A stretch of DNA of 64,000 nt from Capillibacterium thermochitinicola (GTDB taxonomy: Bacteria; Bacillota; UBA4882; UBA10575). The DNA lies in contig NZ_JAAKDE010000010.1 of assembly GCF_013664685.1 (NCBI RefSeq), positions 1 through 64,000 of the forward strand, given 5' to 3'. The notes beneath the pieces were generated by a model. The model was not told the origin of the DNA and did no database searches. It worked only from the letters and a program-made list of their open reading frames with translations. Within the stretch, counting starts at the first letter, position 1. Every line of letters begins with the position of its first letter. Shown here piece by piece: positions 44,183 through 52,806 of this stretch. The translations under genes and the position numbers were made by a program.

Positions 44183-45748
44183 TTAGCCCAGGATCGCTTT
44201 CAGGTCTTTTTCCGGCGTGCTGATCGGTTTAATCCCGAAGTTGTCGACCAGCACCTGCAGGACATTGGGCGAGACGAAAGCGGGCAAGCTTGGTCCGAGA
44301 TAGATGTTTTTGATCCCCAGCGCCAGCAGGGTAAGGAGGATACAGACCGCTTTCTGCTCGTACCAGGAGAGGACCAGGGTCAGGGGCAGTTCATTGACGT
44401 CGCAATTGAAGGCTTTGGCCAGCGCCAGCGCCACTTGGATGGCGGAGTAGGCGTCATTGCATTGCCCCATATCCAGGAGGCGGGGGAGACCGCCGATCTC
44501 GCCCAAATCCAGGTCGTTGAAGCGGTATTTCCCGCAGGCCAGCGTTAAAATCACCGTGTCTTTGGGCGTTTGTTTCACAAATTCGGTGTAGTAGTTCCGG
44601 CCGGGACGGGCTCCGTCGCAGCCGCCCACCAGGAAGAAGTGTTTGATGGCCCCGTTTTTCACGGCGTCGATGACCTGATCGGCCACACCCAGCACCGTGT
44701 TGCGGGCAAAGCCGGTGGTCAGGACGGTACCACCGTTGATGCCGGTCATTTTGTGGTCTTCGGTCCAGCCGCCAAGTTCCAAGGCCTTGTTAATGACGGG
44801 GGTGAAATCTTTTTTCCCGTTTTCATCAGCCGGAATATGGACGAGGCCGGGGTAACCGACGACGGCCGTGGTAAAGACCCGGTCGGCGTAGGAATCCAAG
44901 GGTGGCATCAAGCAGTTGGTGGTGAAGAGGACCGCCCCGGGAATCCCGTCCAGTTCTTTTTTCTGGTTTTGCCAGGCCGTGCCAAAATTCCCCTTCAGGT
45001 GCGGGTATTTTTTCAGCTCGGGGTAAGCATGGGCCGGCAACATTTCCCCGTGGGTATAGATATTGATCCCCTTGCCTTCGGTCTGCTCCAGCAGTTGTTT
45101 CAAATCATGGAGATCGTGGCCGGAGACAACGATGAAGGGCCCTTTTTCAATAATGGTACTGACTTTCGTCGGCACCGGGTGCCCGTAAGTGGAGGTGTTG
45201 GCCTGATCAAGGAGAGCCATGCATTTCAGGTTGACCTCACCAAACTCCTTCAACTGAGCCAACCTTTCTTCCACGGTGTGTTCCGCGCCGACGGCTCGCA
45301 GTCCTTTGTAGAACCAGCCGGTCACCTCATCATCGCGGTGGCCGAGGACGGCGGCGTGCCAGGCATAAGCGGCCATTCCCCGTAGACCCAAAAGGAGCAG
45401 GGAACGCAAGGAAACCAGATCGGGGTCGCCTTGCCATAAAGTACCGGGGTCGAGGTCGGCGACGTCGCCCAGAGCGGCTTTCGCGCTGCGGACTTGGGCG
45501 ATGAGTTCCTTGATCCGGGCGCCGTCAAAATTGACGTTGGTCACAGTGGCGAAAAGGCCTTGCATGATAAGGTCGTCGGTCCGGCGGTCGGTTTTTTTCC
45601 CTTCGGCCGCCCGGGCGAGCCCGACCAGAGCACCGGTCAGTTCGTCTTGGAGATTGGCCACCTCCGGTTGTTTGCCGCAGACACCAACTTTGGTACAGCC
45701 TTTCCCCCCGGCGGTTTGTTCACATTGAAAACAGAACATGTTACTCAT
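44183..45748 (-). CDS. hcp: Hydroxylamine reductase (hybrid-cluster protein)
   Basis: Hybrid-cluster protein of 521 residues that reduces hydroxylamine or nitric oxide. N-terminal cysteines follow CX2CX8CX5C (MFCFQCEQTAGGKGC..VGVC), the pattern of class I enzymes from anaerobes that carry a [4Fe-4S] cluster. Hybrid-cluster ligands are visible in FTTNCLMPP, VGGCDGARPGRNYYTEF and GQCNDAYSAIQVALALA. ATG 45748 follows GGAGGAA. It follows a ferredoxin-like gene in the same direction, with about 40 bases between, and lies opposite a Crp/Fnr regulator. Confidence 0.95.
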   Translation of the reverse strand: MSNMFCFQCEQTAGGKGCTKVGVCGKQPEVANLQDELTGALVGLARAAEGKKTDRRTDDLIMQGLFATVTNVNFDGARIKELIAQVRSAKAALGDVADLDPGTLWQGDPDLVSLRSLLLLGLRGMAAYAWHAAVLGHRDDEVTGWFYKGLRAVGAEHTVEERLAQLKEFGEVNLKCMALLDQANTSTYGHPVPTKVSTIIEKGPFIVVSGHDLHDLKQLLEQTEGKGINIYTHGEMLPAHAYPELKKYPHLKGNFGTAWQNQKKELDGIPGAVLFTTNCLMPPLDSYADRVFTTAVVGYPGLVHIPADENGKKDFTPVINKALELGGWTEDHKMTGINGGTVLTTGFARNTVLGVADQVIDAVKNGAIKHFFLVGGCDGARPGRNYYTEFVKQTPKDTVILTLACGKYRFNDLDLGEIGGLPRLLDMGQCNDAYSAIQVALALAKAFNCDVNELPLTLVLSWYEQKAVCILLTLLALGIKNIYLGPSLPAFVSPNVLQVLVDNFGIKPISTPEKDLKAILG

Positions 45749-45789
45749 TGTCTAAATTCCTCCTTAAGCTTGTCTTTATAATCATAATG

Positions 45790-46548
45790 TTATTGTTCAA
45801 GAATTGAACCGTCGGTGCCAATCGTCACGACCTGCCAGGGCACGAGTTTGCCGCTCAGCATCAAGGCCGTTTTTACGGCGTGGACCAGACCGCCGCAGCA
45901 GGGCACTTCCATGCGGACGACGGTGATGCTTTTAATGTCATTGGCGGCCAGAATGGCGGCGATCTTTTCACTGTAATCAGCCGCATCCAGTTTGGGACAG
46001 CCGATTAAAGTCACCTTATTCCGCATGAAATCTTGGTGGAAACTGGCATAGGCATAGGCGGCACAGTCGGCGGCAATCAGCAGGTTGGCCTCCTTCAGGT
46101 AGGGCGCATTTGCCGGTACTAACCGCAACTGACATGGCCATTGCCTGAGCTGGGAGGTCGGTGCGGCTTGGGGCGCGTTATTGGTCTCCTGAACAGCCGG
46201 GGCATTGGGCCGGATTGTCCTGGCGTGGGTCCCCGGGCAGCCACATGCCAGTGGCGGTGGGGTATTCGCTTCCGCCTTAGCCTCTGCCATATTGGTCTGC
46301 GCCAGCCGGGCCATATTTTCTTTAACCGCGGCTTCGTCAAAGGGGTCGGCTTCCCGCTCGACAATGGTGATCGCCCCGGTCGGGCATTCGGGGAGACAAT
46401 TCCCCAGACCGTCGCAGTAGGATTCCGAGACTAATTTGGCTTTTCCATCGACCAGTTGCAGGGCCCCTTCGTGGCAGGCGGTGACACAAAGGCCGCAACC
46501 ATTACATTTCTCTTCATCGATGGAAATGATCTTTCTGATGGTTTTCAT
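45790..46548 (-). CDS. 4Fe-4S ferredoxin-type protein, probable Hcp electron donor
   Basis: Protein of 252 residues with two N-terminal [4Fe-4S] motifs, CNGCGLCVTACHEG and CDGLGNCLPECPTG, a Pro/Ala linker (about 90-130) and a C-terminal domain with PCQLRLVPANAPYL, ADCAAYAYASFH, GCPKLD and CCGGL, where more cysteines could hold a cluster. Proteins of this layout are frequent beside hcp in anaerobes. It is inferred to pass electrons to Hcp. ATG 46548 follows GGAG on the minus strand. Confidence 0.85.
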   Translation of the reverse strand: MKTIRKIISIDEEKCNGCGLCVTACHEGALQLVDGKAKLVSESYCDGLGNCLPECPTGAITIVEREADPFDEAAVKENMARLAQTNMAEAKAEANTPPPLACGCPGTHARTIRPNAPAVQETNNAPQAAPTSQLRQWPCQLRLVPANAPYLKEANLLIAADCAAYAYASFHQDFMRNKVTLIGCPKLDAADYSEKIAAILAANDIKSITVVRMEVPCCGGLVHAVKTALMLSGKLVPWQVVTIGTDGSILEQ

Positions 46549-46687
46549 TTTTTAATCTCCCTTTTTGGATCAAATTTCGAGAAACAGTTTTCGTTGCAAT
46601 ATCCCAATTCAACCTCGGCGGAGGTTGTAACCGGCTTTCTACTCTGTTTCTTGCAAGTCTATTCTAATAAATTAAAGGCCGATACGC

Positions 46688-46703
46688 GGTAACCAATGTT
46701 ACC
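46688..46703. promoter_or_regulatory. HcpR-like operator 1
   Basis: GGTAAC-CAAT-GTTACC, perfect 6-bp arms, in the region between the hcp operon (minus) and the Crp/Fnr gene (plus). It is about 140 bases upstream of the ferredoxin start. Confidence 0.7.
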
Positions 46704-46767
46704 AAATTGTCAGCTTTAAACTCATTGCGCGGCTAGGGATGTTGTAATAAAATGAAGGCGAACGAAT

Positions 46768-46783
46768 GGTAACTTAGGTTACG
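46768..46783. promoter_or_regulatory. HcpR-like operator 2
   Basis: GGTAAC-TTAG-GTTACG, same spacing and 5 of 6 matching pairs, 80 bases from operator 1 and 18-33 bases before the Crp/Fnr start. Probably autoregulatory. Confidence 0.68.
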
Positions 46784-46800
46784 AAATGGGTGGTGCCGGA

Positions 46801-47493
46801 ATGTTTACAAAATGGCAAGCCGAGTTGGCGGTCTGCCCCTTGTTTGCCGGGATTGAGCCGGAAGAACTCCAAAGCATGCTGGCCTGTCTAAACCCGGAGG
46901 TCCGCCGTTTTCGCCGGAATGAACTGGTGACGGTGGAGGGCGAGAAATTCCTGGGTGTTGGGGTGGTTCTGGCCGGGCGGGCGATCGTGACCAAAGAGAG
47001 TGTGGCCGGGAACCGGGTGATCCTTTCCACTTTACAGGCGGGGGATCTTTTTGGGGAGATGGTGGCTTTTTCCGGGCGGAAAGGATGGCCGGCGACGATC
47101 CAGGCCCAGCAGGATGCGGCGGTCTTTTTTTTGTCGCCGGAAAAGATCATCGGGAGCTGTCCGCGGCAGTGCTTGGGGCACCGGCGCTTAATCATTAATA
47201 TGCTCCGGATTATCTCGGAAAAGGCGCTCTATCTCAACCGGAAAGTGGAACAACTGACCATTAAGACGCTCCGCGGCAAGATCGCTGTGTTTCTGTTGGA
47301 ACAGGCAAAGGAAGCGGGGGCGACGACCTTCATGCTGCCCTTTAACCGCAATGAAATGGCGGAATTTCTCAACGTGGCGCGGCCTTCCCTCTCCCGGGAG
47401 ATGGGGCGGATGAAAGCGGAGGGCGTGATCGACTTTCATGGTGCTTCGATGAAGATTATTGATGTGGAAGCACTAAAACGGATGGCAGAATAA
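46801..47493 (+). CDS. Crp/Fnr-family regulator, HcpR-like
   Basis: Regulator of about 230 residues with a cyclic-nucleotide-binding-fold sensor domain (LFAGIEPEELQSMLACLNPEVRRFRRNELV, GDLFGEMVAFSG) and a C-terminal winged helix (FNRNEMAEFLNVARPSLSREMGRMKAEGVI). No N-terminal FNR-type cysteine cluster is seen. ATG 46801 is preferred, ATG 46786 possible. Divergent position and two GTAAC dyads suggest it controls hcp and itself in response to nitric oxide, as HcpR does in other anaerobes. The effector is inferred only. Confidence 0.85.
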   Translation: MFTKWQAELAVCPLFAGIEPEELQSMLACLNPEVRRFRRNELVTVEGEKFLGVGVVLAGRAIVTKESVAGNRVILSTLQAGDLFGEMVAFSGRKGWPATIQAQQDAAVFFLSPEKIIGSCPRQCLGHRRLIINMLRIISEKALYLNRKVEQLTIKTLRGKIAVFLLEQAKEAGATTFMLPFNRNEMAEFLNVARPSLSREMGRMKAEGVIDFHGASMKIIDVEALKRMAE

Positions 47494-47509
47494 AAAACGG
47501 AAAAAGGTG

Positions 47510-47540
47510 TTGACCTTAACGTAACGTAAAGGTGTATAGT
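47510..47540 (+). promoter_or_regulatory. MerR-type promoter with 19-bp spacer and operator
   Basis: TTGACC (47510-47515) and TATAGT (47535-47540) have a 19-base spacer, the stretched spacing typical of MerR-activated promoters. The spacer region CCTTAACGT-A-ACGTAAAGG is an inverted repeat with one mismatch. It lies 22 bases before the MerR gene, indicating autoregulation. Confidence 0.78.
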
Positions 47541-47561
47541 GGGGTTGCGGGAGGTGAGGAA

Positions 47562-48329
47562 ATGGCTTACACGGTGCGGCAATTGGCCAGGCTTGCCGGG
47601 ATCAGCCCGCGGACCATCCGCTACTATGATGAGATTGGTCTTTTAAAGCCCGCGCGGGTGAGTGCTTCGGGTTATCGCCTTTACGGACAGGCGGAAGTGG
47701 ATCGGTTCCAGCAAATCCTTTTCTACCGGGAGCTTGGCGTGGAGTTGAAAAAGATTAAACGGCTGATCACCGCACCGTCCTTTGACGAGCTGGCAGCCTT
47801 AAGAGAGCACCGGGCCAAGCTGCTGGCGAAGCGGCGACATGTTGATCTTTTGATCGCCAATGTGGAAAAGACAATCGCCTTGAAGGAGGGAAAAATAACA
47901 ATGACCGATCAAGAGAAGTTTGAAGCGTTCAAGCAAAAAATGATCGCGGAGAACGAAGAGAAATACGGCGCGGAAGCCCGGGCCAAGTACGGTGACGAAG
48001 CCGTCAACCGTTCCAATGAGATCCTTAAAAACATGACGGTTGAGCAGTACGAAGAATGGCAGCGGCTGGGCGCGGAGGTACTGCAAACCCTGAAGGCGGC
48101 GATGGCGACCGGGGATCCCTCCGGCGACCTGGCGCAGAAAACTGCGGATTTACACCGGCAATGGTTGAGTTTCGCGTGGGGACATTATAACAAAGAGGCC
48201 CATGCCGGACTGGCCCGCATGTACGTGGCGGACCCCCGTTTTACCGCCTACTATGATGACCAGGTCCAGCCGGGAGCCGCGCAGTTTTTGTGCGATGCGA
48301 TCTTGATCTACACCGGGCAGAAACAATAA
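47562..48329 (+). CDS. MerR-family regulator with TipAS effector domain
   Basis: Regulator of 255 residues: winged helix (YTVRQLARLAGISPRTIRYYDEIGLLKPARVSASGYRLY), a long dimerisation coiled coil, then a TipAS antibiotic-recognition domain (about 115-255: EEKYGAEARAKYGDEAVNRSNEILKNMTVEQYEEWQ ... MYVADPRFTAYYDDQVQPGAAQFLCDAI). ATG 47562 follows GAGGTGAGG. TipA-type proteins bind cationic or thiopeptide drugs and activate their own promoter, and the promoter architecture supports this. Confidence 0.9.
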   Translation: MAYTVRQLARLAGISPRTIRYYDEIGLLKPARVSASGYRLYGQAEVDRFQQILFYRELGVELKKIKRLITAPSFDELAALREHRAKLLAKRRHVDLLIANVEKTIALKEGKITMTDQEKFEAFKQKMIAENEEKYGAEARAKYGDEAVNRSNEILKNMTVEQYEEWQRLGAEVLQTLKAAMATGDPSGDLAQKTADLHRQWLSFAWGHYNKEAHAGLARMYVADPRFTAYYDDQVQPGAAQFLCDAILIYTGQKQ

Positions 48330-48385
48330 GGTTACACCAGGACTGAGGCAATAAGGTTACTACCGGGTAGAGACCATAAGGCTGG

Positions 48386-48420
48386 GGCTGCCTTCTACTC
48401 TTGTAAGGCAGCCTTTTTTA
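48386..48420 (+). terminator. Terminator after MerR gene
   Basis: GGCTGCCTT (48386-48394) pairs with AAGGCAGCC (48405-48413), followed by TTTTTTAT. The short direct repeat CAATAAGGTTAC occurs twice just before it (near 48325 and 48350). Confidence 0.9.
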
Positions 48421-48548
48421 TAACCATGCCTTGTTCACTTGATTATTTAAAGGAAAGTGGGGGCCGGAATCGAAATATAAACTTTGTTGGTTGCGTCTTT
48501 TAATTTTGGAAGTTTCGGTTCTGGAAAGCGGGAAAGGAGGATCGTAGT

Positions 48549-49034
48549 TTGCCTGATTTGCTGGTGAAATTATATGAACTTCCTGCACTTGCCCCACTCC
48601 AGGAGCGGTTGCTGGCGGCCGGGATCAAGCTCCGCCATCCCCTGGCCTTTGAAAAAAAAGCCGTGGTCGAGTGGGTCAACCGGGAATTTGGCGCGGAATG
48701 GGCTTCCGAATGTGAAGTGGCTTTTGCCAGGCAACCGATTAGTTGTTTTATTGCCGTTCAGGACGGAAAAATCATCGGGTTTGCCTGCTATGATGTCACG
48801 GCGAAAGGCTTTTTCGGGCCGACGGGAGTGACGGCTGAGGCCCGGGGACAGGGGGTCGGGCGCGCTTTGCTTTTGGCGGCCCTGCACGGTTTGGCAGAGA
48901 TGGGTTATGCGTACGCGATCATCGGTGGCGCCGGGCCGGTTGACTTTTACCGTAAAGCAGTCGGGGCCATTGAAATTGAAGGGTCGGAGCCGGGGATTTA
49001 CCGGGACTGGCTCCCTACGGGGGAACGAACATAG
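48549..49034 (+). CDS. GNAT-family N-acetyltransferase
   Basis: Acetyltransferase of 161 residues. The acetyl-CoA-binding core is GVTAEARGQGVGRALLLAALHGLAEMGYAYAIIGG, with the Q/RxxGxG/A loop. TTG 48549 is set by an ideal AAAGGAGG eight bases upstream. The substrate is unknown; it could act on small amines or on N-termini. It is followed closely by a HAD phosphatase. Confidence 0.86.
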   Translation: MPDLLVKLYELPALAPLQERLLAAGIKLRHPLAFEKKAVVEWVNREFGAEWASECEVAFARQPISCFIAVQDGKIIGFACYDVTAKGFFGPTGVTAEARGQGVGRALLLAALHGLAEMGYAYAIIGGAGPVDFYRKAVGAIEIEGSEPGIYRDWLPTGERT

Positions 49035-49073
49035 CGGTCAATGCCGTAAAGATTACAGCATGGAGTGGTCAAG

Positions 49074-49721
49074 GTGTCATACCAATACATCCTTTTTGAC
49101 TTAGACGGAACACTAACCGATCCAGGAGTCGGGATTATCAATTCGGTCCGTTATGCCTTACGGAAATTCGGGCTTGACGGTGACCCTGAATTTCTGCGCC
49201 GTTTTGTCGGCCCGCCGCTGATGGATTCCTTTATGAAGTATTATGGGTTTGATGAAGAAAAAGCCAGGGAAGCGGTGGCGTACTACCGGGAGTACTACGG
49301 GCCGCGCGGGATCTTTGAAAACCGGCTTTATCCGGGCATCCCCGAATTGCTCCGGGCCCTGGTCGACCGCGGAAAGCAGCTGGCTTTGGCAACTTCCAAA
49401 CCGACCGTCTTCGCCCGGCAGGTGCTCGCCCATTTCCAGATTGACCGGTATTTTGCCGACGACTTAATCATCGGCAGCTACCTGGACGGGCAACGGACCA
49501 AGAAGGCCGAGGTAATCGCGACGGTCCTTGCTTTGCTCCCGCCGGAGAAGGAGAAGGCCGTCATGGTGGGGGACCGGCAGTTTGACGTTGAAGGGGCGAA
49601 GGCCAATGGGATTGCCGCGATTGCGGTCACGTATGGCTACGGCGAACCGGCCGAGCTGGAAGCGGCGGGCCCGACCCACATTGCCCACACCGTTCCGGAG
49701 CTTTTGGCCTTGTTGGAGTGA
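49074..49721 (+). CDS. HAD-superfamily hydrolase, phosphoglycolate phosphatase-like
   Basis: HAD phosphatase of about 215 residues. Motif I FDLDGTLTDPG, motif II LATSKPT, motif III with Lys near KKAEVIATVL and motif IV MVGDRQFDVEGA. A helical cap lies between motifs I and II, as in Gph/PpaX. GTG 49074 is preferred because GGAG lies 8 bases upstream; GTG 49065 is possible. Probably clears phosphoglycolate or pyrophosphate-type metabolites. Confidence 0.88.
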   Translation: MSYQYILFDLDGTLTDPGVGIINSVRYALRKFGLDGDPEFLRRFVGPPLMDSFMKYYGFDEEKAREAVAYYREYYGPRGIFENRLYPGIPELLRALVDRGKQLALATSKPTVFARQVLAHFQIDRYFADDLIIGSYLDGQRTKKAEVIATVLALLPPEKEKAVMVGDRQFDVEGAKANGIAAIAVTYGYGEPAELEAAGPTHIAHTVPELLALLE

Positions 49722-49760
49722 ACAGGGAAAGCGCGCTTTGAAAGCGAAGTTCGAGAACAG

Positions 49761-49797
49761 ACAGCCGCTACTTTTCGTTGGTCGCGGCTGTTTTTTC
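49761..49797 (+). terminator. Terminator after HAD gene, overlapping the convergent gene
   Basis: ACAGCCGC (49761-49768) pairs with GCGGCTGT (49784-49791), followed by TTTTTT. It reaches into the last codons of the minus-strand membrane protein gene. Confidence 0.82.
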
Positions 49798-50229
49798 TGC
49801 CAGGAAACGGAGGACCAGACCCACGACCAAACCGTAGACGGCGGCAGCAAGGAAGTTGGTTATGGCCGAACCCAGGGAGATCTTGGCCAGTTCGGGGACT
49901 TTAAAGAGTAAAGTCAGGGCGTAGGAACAAAACCAGACGCCCAGGCCGAAATGGATCGCTTTTAAGAGGAGATAAGGTTTGGGCGGGAAGCCAACCAAGT
50001 AGGTAAAGAGGACGCCAAGGCTCGCGGAAAAACCCAAATAGCCAAGGAAAGCGAGTAAATTTTCCCCCGGGCTTGCGGGGGGATGGCCAAAAATAAAGAC
50101 CCCGGCGAAATCGATAAACCGGAGGTTACCGACTTTGAAAAGGAGAATCAGCATCAGGTTCACTATGGTGGCGGCGACTCCGCCGCAGGTTCCGGCGATC
50201 AGGCCCGGGAGATAATGCTCTTTTCCCAT
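49768..50229 (-). CDS. Small membrane protein of unknown function
   Basis: Protein of 153 residues with four hydrophobic helices (LIAGTCGGVAATIVNLMLILLF; LLAFLGYLGFSASLGVLFTYLVG; IHFGLGVWFCSYALTLLF; NFLAAAVYGLVVGLVLRFLA). It resembles YqhR-type membrane proteins of Firmicutes in layout. Start ATG 50229 follows GAGGTGGAG on the minus strand. I cannot assign a function. Confidence 0.7.
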   Translation of the reverse strand: MGKEHYLPGLIAGTCGGVAATIVNLMLILLFKVGNLRFIDFAGVFIFGHPPASPGENLLAFLGYLGFSASLGVLFTYLVGFPPKPYLLLKAIHFGLGVWFCSYALTLLFKVPELAKISLGSAITNFLAAAVYGLVVGLVLRFLAEKTAATNEK

Positions 50230-50356
50230 GCTCCACCTCGAAAAAAGTTCTTGCACTTATTATGCGACATCCGGGCGGAGAACTTACCAATATGCGCCTG
50301 TTTGGCCGGGCCTTCTTTGCCGTGCCGGTTTTAAAGGCCAAAGATTGAAGGGAGGC

Positions 50357-50980
50357 TTAGGTGGAAAAGACGAAATCGCATTTTTCGGCGATGCCCAGTT
50401 CTTGAAAATACCGGTTCTCCAGGGGAATCCATTCCTCAAGAAAACGGCGGTGGAGTTCGGGCCCGTTCCTCGCCAGAATCCGTCTGCTTTGTTCCGCGGC
50501 CTCCACCCGCAAAAAGATTTTCAGGTCGTAATGGGCGATCAAGGTCGGATGGAGACTGTACACCCCTTCGATTATATTTAATGGTTTGGGGTGAACAGTG
50601 ATCCACCGGGTAAAGGCCTCCGCGTGGCAGTCGTAGACCCGGTATTGAAAGGGCCGGCCGCTTTGCAGGCCCGAAATCACTTCGTTTTTGAAACGGTGGT
50701 AATCCACATTCCCGCCAACCTCGTTTAAACGGGCCGCCGTTTTCAGTGCCGGGGGGAGGAAAAAATCATCCATGTGAAAAACGTTGCAATGGTAAAGGCT
50801 GGCGAGGAAAGCGGCCAGGCGGGTTTTGCCCGCACCGCTGTTGCCGTCGATGGCGACCAGCACTTGGTCTTTTTGGGCCAGTAGCAAGTCGATCCGTTGG
50901 CAGAGCGGGGAAAAGTCCGGGCGGGAAAGGTCCGGGCTTTTTGGTTTCAAGCGGGTACAGCAGTTATTGTCCTTTTCCAT
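50357..50980 (-). CDS. Uridine kinase-like P-loop protein
   Basis: P-loop kinase of 207 residues of the uridine kinase/phosphoribulokinase group: VLVAIDGNSGAGKTRLAAFLA (Walker A), VFHMDDFFLPPALKTAARL, YDCHAEAFTRWI and IIEGVYSLHPTL. The FLR..R..RRI.RNG lid is also visible. ATG 50980 follows GGAGAG. Substrate could be uridine or another small alcohol. It is transcribed alone. Confidence 0.82.
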   Translation of the reverse strand: MEKDNNCCTRLKPKSPDLSRPDFSPLCQRIDLLLAQKDQVLVAIDGNSGAGKTRLAAFLASLYHCNVFHMDDFFLPPALKTAARLNEVGGNVDYHRFKNEVISGLQSGRPFQYRVYDCHAEAFTRWITVHPKPLNIIEGVYSLHPTLIAHYDLKIFLRVEAAEQSRRILARNGPELHRRFLEEWIPLENRYFQELGIAEKCDFVFST

Positions 50981-51137
50981 GACCGTTCTCTCCTTAGTAC
51001 ATTTTACCTTTAGCTTGCCTTGGCCCTAGCCTAACCTTGACCCCGTAATTTATCATGCCCGGCTAATATGATTGGCGAACTGTGCGGCGGCGCGGACGTG
51101 CCGGTTTTATGCCCCGGCAAAGGGTTGGCCCGAAGCA

Positions 51138-51914
51138 TCAAGAACCGGCGTTTAGGTTGTAATTCCCCAGGAAGGTTCTGGTCCGTTCGTTGGCCGGCCG
51201 GCCGAAGAGGATTTCAGGGGTCCCTTCTTCCACAATCTGCCCCTTATCCATAAAGATGACCCGGTCGGCCACTTCACGGGCAAAGGCCATCTCGTGGGTG
51301 ACCACCATCATCGTCATCTGTTCGGCGGCCAAATTCCGGATTACTTTGAGTACTTCACCGGTTAACTCCGGATCCAGCGCCGAGGTGGGCTCGTCAAAGA
51401 AGAGGATATCCGGTTTCATGGCCAAAGCCCGGGCGATCGCCACCCGTTGCGATTGGCCGCCCGAAAGCTGGTAGGGATAGGCGTCGGCCTTGTCGGAGAG
51501 GCCAATCTTGGCCAACAACTGGCGGGCGAGGGCCTCCGCTTCGGCGGGGGGCATCCCGGCCACATGGATGGGTGCTTCCGTAATGTTCCGGAGCACAGAG
51601 AAATGGGGGAAAAGGTTAAAATTCTGGAAGACCATGCCCAGGCGTAAACGGATCTTTCTTAAGGCCGCCTCGGGCGCATAGATGACCTCGCCCGAAGGCG
51701 CAGTGGTCACCATGGGTTCGCCCGCCACGTAGATGGCGCCGTGGTCGATCTTCTCCAGAAGGGTGAGGCAGCGCAGGAGGGTGCTTTTACCGGAACCGGA
51801 AGGGCCGATCAGGGCGACGACCTCCCCCTCGTTGATCTGAAACGACACCCCGGTCACCACGTCTTCGGTGCCGGCAAAGCTTTTATACAGGTTTTCCACG
51901 CGAAGGATTTCCAT
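51138..51914 (-). CDS. Polar amino-acid ABC transporter ATP-binding protein
   Basis: ATPase of 258 residues of the GlnQ/HisP class: Walker [11 protein letters not shown]-loop [21 protein letters not shown] (typical of the family), signature LSGGQSQRV and Walker [17 protein letters not shown] 51914 follows GAGGAG. It is the last gene of the minus-strand operon binding protein, permease, ATPase, and drives amino-acid import. Confidence 0.93.
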   Translation of the reverse strand: MEILRVENLYKSFAGTEDVVTGVSFQINEGEVVALIGPSGSGKSTLLRCLTLLEKIDHGAIYVAGEPMVTTAPSGEVIYAPEAALRKIRLRLGMVFQNFNLFPHFSVLRNITEAPIHVAGMPPAEAEALARQLLAKIGLSDKADAYPYQLSGGQSQRVAIARALAMKPDILFFDEPTSALDPELTGEVLKVIRNLAAEQMTMMVVTHEMAFAREVADRVIFMDKGQIVEEGTPEILFGRPANERTRTFLGNYNLNAGS

Positions 51915-51933
51915 GGGGTCAGCTCCTCTTTTT

Positions 51934-52608
51934 TCATCGGTAATAACTCAGCTTCTTTTCGGCGGCGTCAAAAACTTTGGTGACGATCCAGTTCATAAAG
52001 AGATAGAAAAGACCGGCGATAAAGAGCGGAGTCGTGGAAAAGAGGCGGTTGGCCTCGTTTCTGGCGACCCGGAACAGCTCGGTGATGCCAAGGACAGTGA
52101 TCAAAGCAGTGTCTTTGACCAGAGTGATCACTTCATTGCTAACGGGCGGCAGAATCCGCTTGATCACTTGGGGAAGGATGATCCGGAAAAAAGTCTGGCT
52201 TTTCGTAAAACCCAAAACGGCTGCCGCTTCGTACTGGCCGAGGGGGATTGACTCAATGCCGCCGCGGTAAATCTCGGCAAAATAGGCGGCATAATTAAGG
52301 GAGAACGCTACAACGGCGGCGGTGAAACGGGGGAGAGTGAATCTTAATCCTTCCGGCAGAATAGCGGAGGGCGCAAAGTAGAAAAAGATCAGTTGTAAAA
52401 TCAAAGGGGTTCCGCGCATGATCAAAATATAGAAGCGTACGGGTAAATTCAACCATTTATACGGGGCCATGCGGGCCAGGGCGATCAGGAGACCCAACGG
52501 CAGGGAAAAAAGGAGGGTCAGGAAGAAGATCCGGAGGGTGGTTAAGGCGCCGGAGCCCAGTAAGGCCACTTGCTTGAGAAGTTGGGTACTGTATTCCAGG
52601 ACAAACAT
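51934..52608 (-). CDS. Polar amino-acid ABC transporter permease
   Basis: Permease of 224 residues with five helices and the EAA-type loop [48 protein letters not shown]. It works as a homodimer in HisM/GlnP-type systems. ATG 52608 follows AAGGAG. Between it and the binding-protein gene lies a hairpin. Confidence 0.93.
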   Translation of the reverse strand: MFVLEYSTQLLKQVALLGSGALTTLRIFFLTLLFSLPLGLLIALARMAPYKWLNLPVRFYILIMRGTPLILQLIFFYFAPSAILPEGLRFTLPRFTAAVVAFSLNYAAYFAEIYRGGIESIPLGQYEAAAVLGFTKSQTFFRIILPQVIKRILPPVSNEVITLVKDTALITVLGITELFRVARNEANRLFSTTPLFIAGLFYLFMNWIVTKVFDAAEKKLSYYR

Positions 52609-52740
52609 TAAGAAAACTCCTTTTGTTCTTTAGTCGCTCGTTTGGCTGATATGATGTATTCGCAGCAAGCGCCGGGAATCCTCTTTAAAGATGGTTTCCA
52701 TTCGGCAAAAGTTCAGGGTGGCCAGAAAATATTAGCGAAA

Positions 52741-52775
52741 AGGGTTATGAAGTTCCCTCTGGAACCCATAACCCT
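52741..52775 (-). other. Intercistronic hairpin after binding-protein gene
   Basis: AGGGTTATG (52741-52749) pairs with CATAACCCT (52767-52775), with an inner GTTCC-CTCT-GGAAC stem. On the minus strand it comes right after the binding-protein gene and is followed by TTTT, so partial termination would lower permease expression. Confidence 0.75.
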
Positions 52776-52806
52776 TCTTCCTTACCGTATTTGTCCTTTG
52801 CGGACC

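Noticed and set aside
44570-45385. A 271-codon plus-strand frame opposite hcp
   Set aside because: It is the antisense shadow of a well-supported gene, has no family-like motifs and no ribosome binding site.
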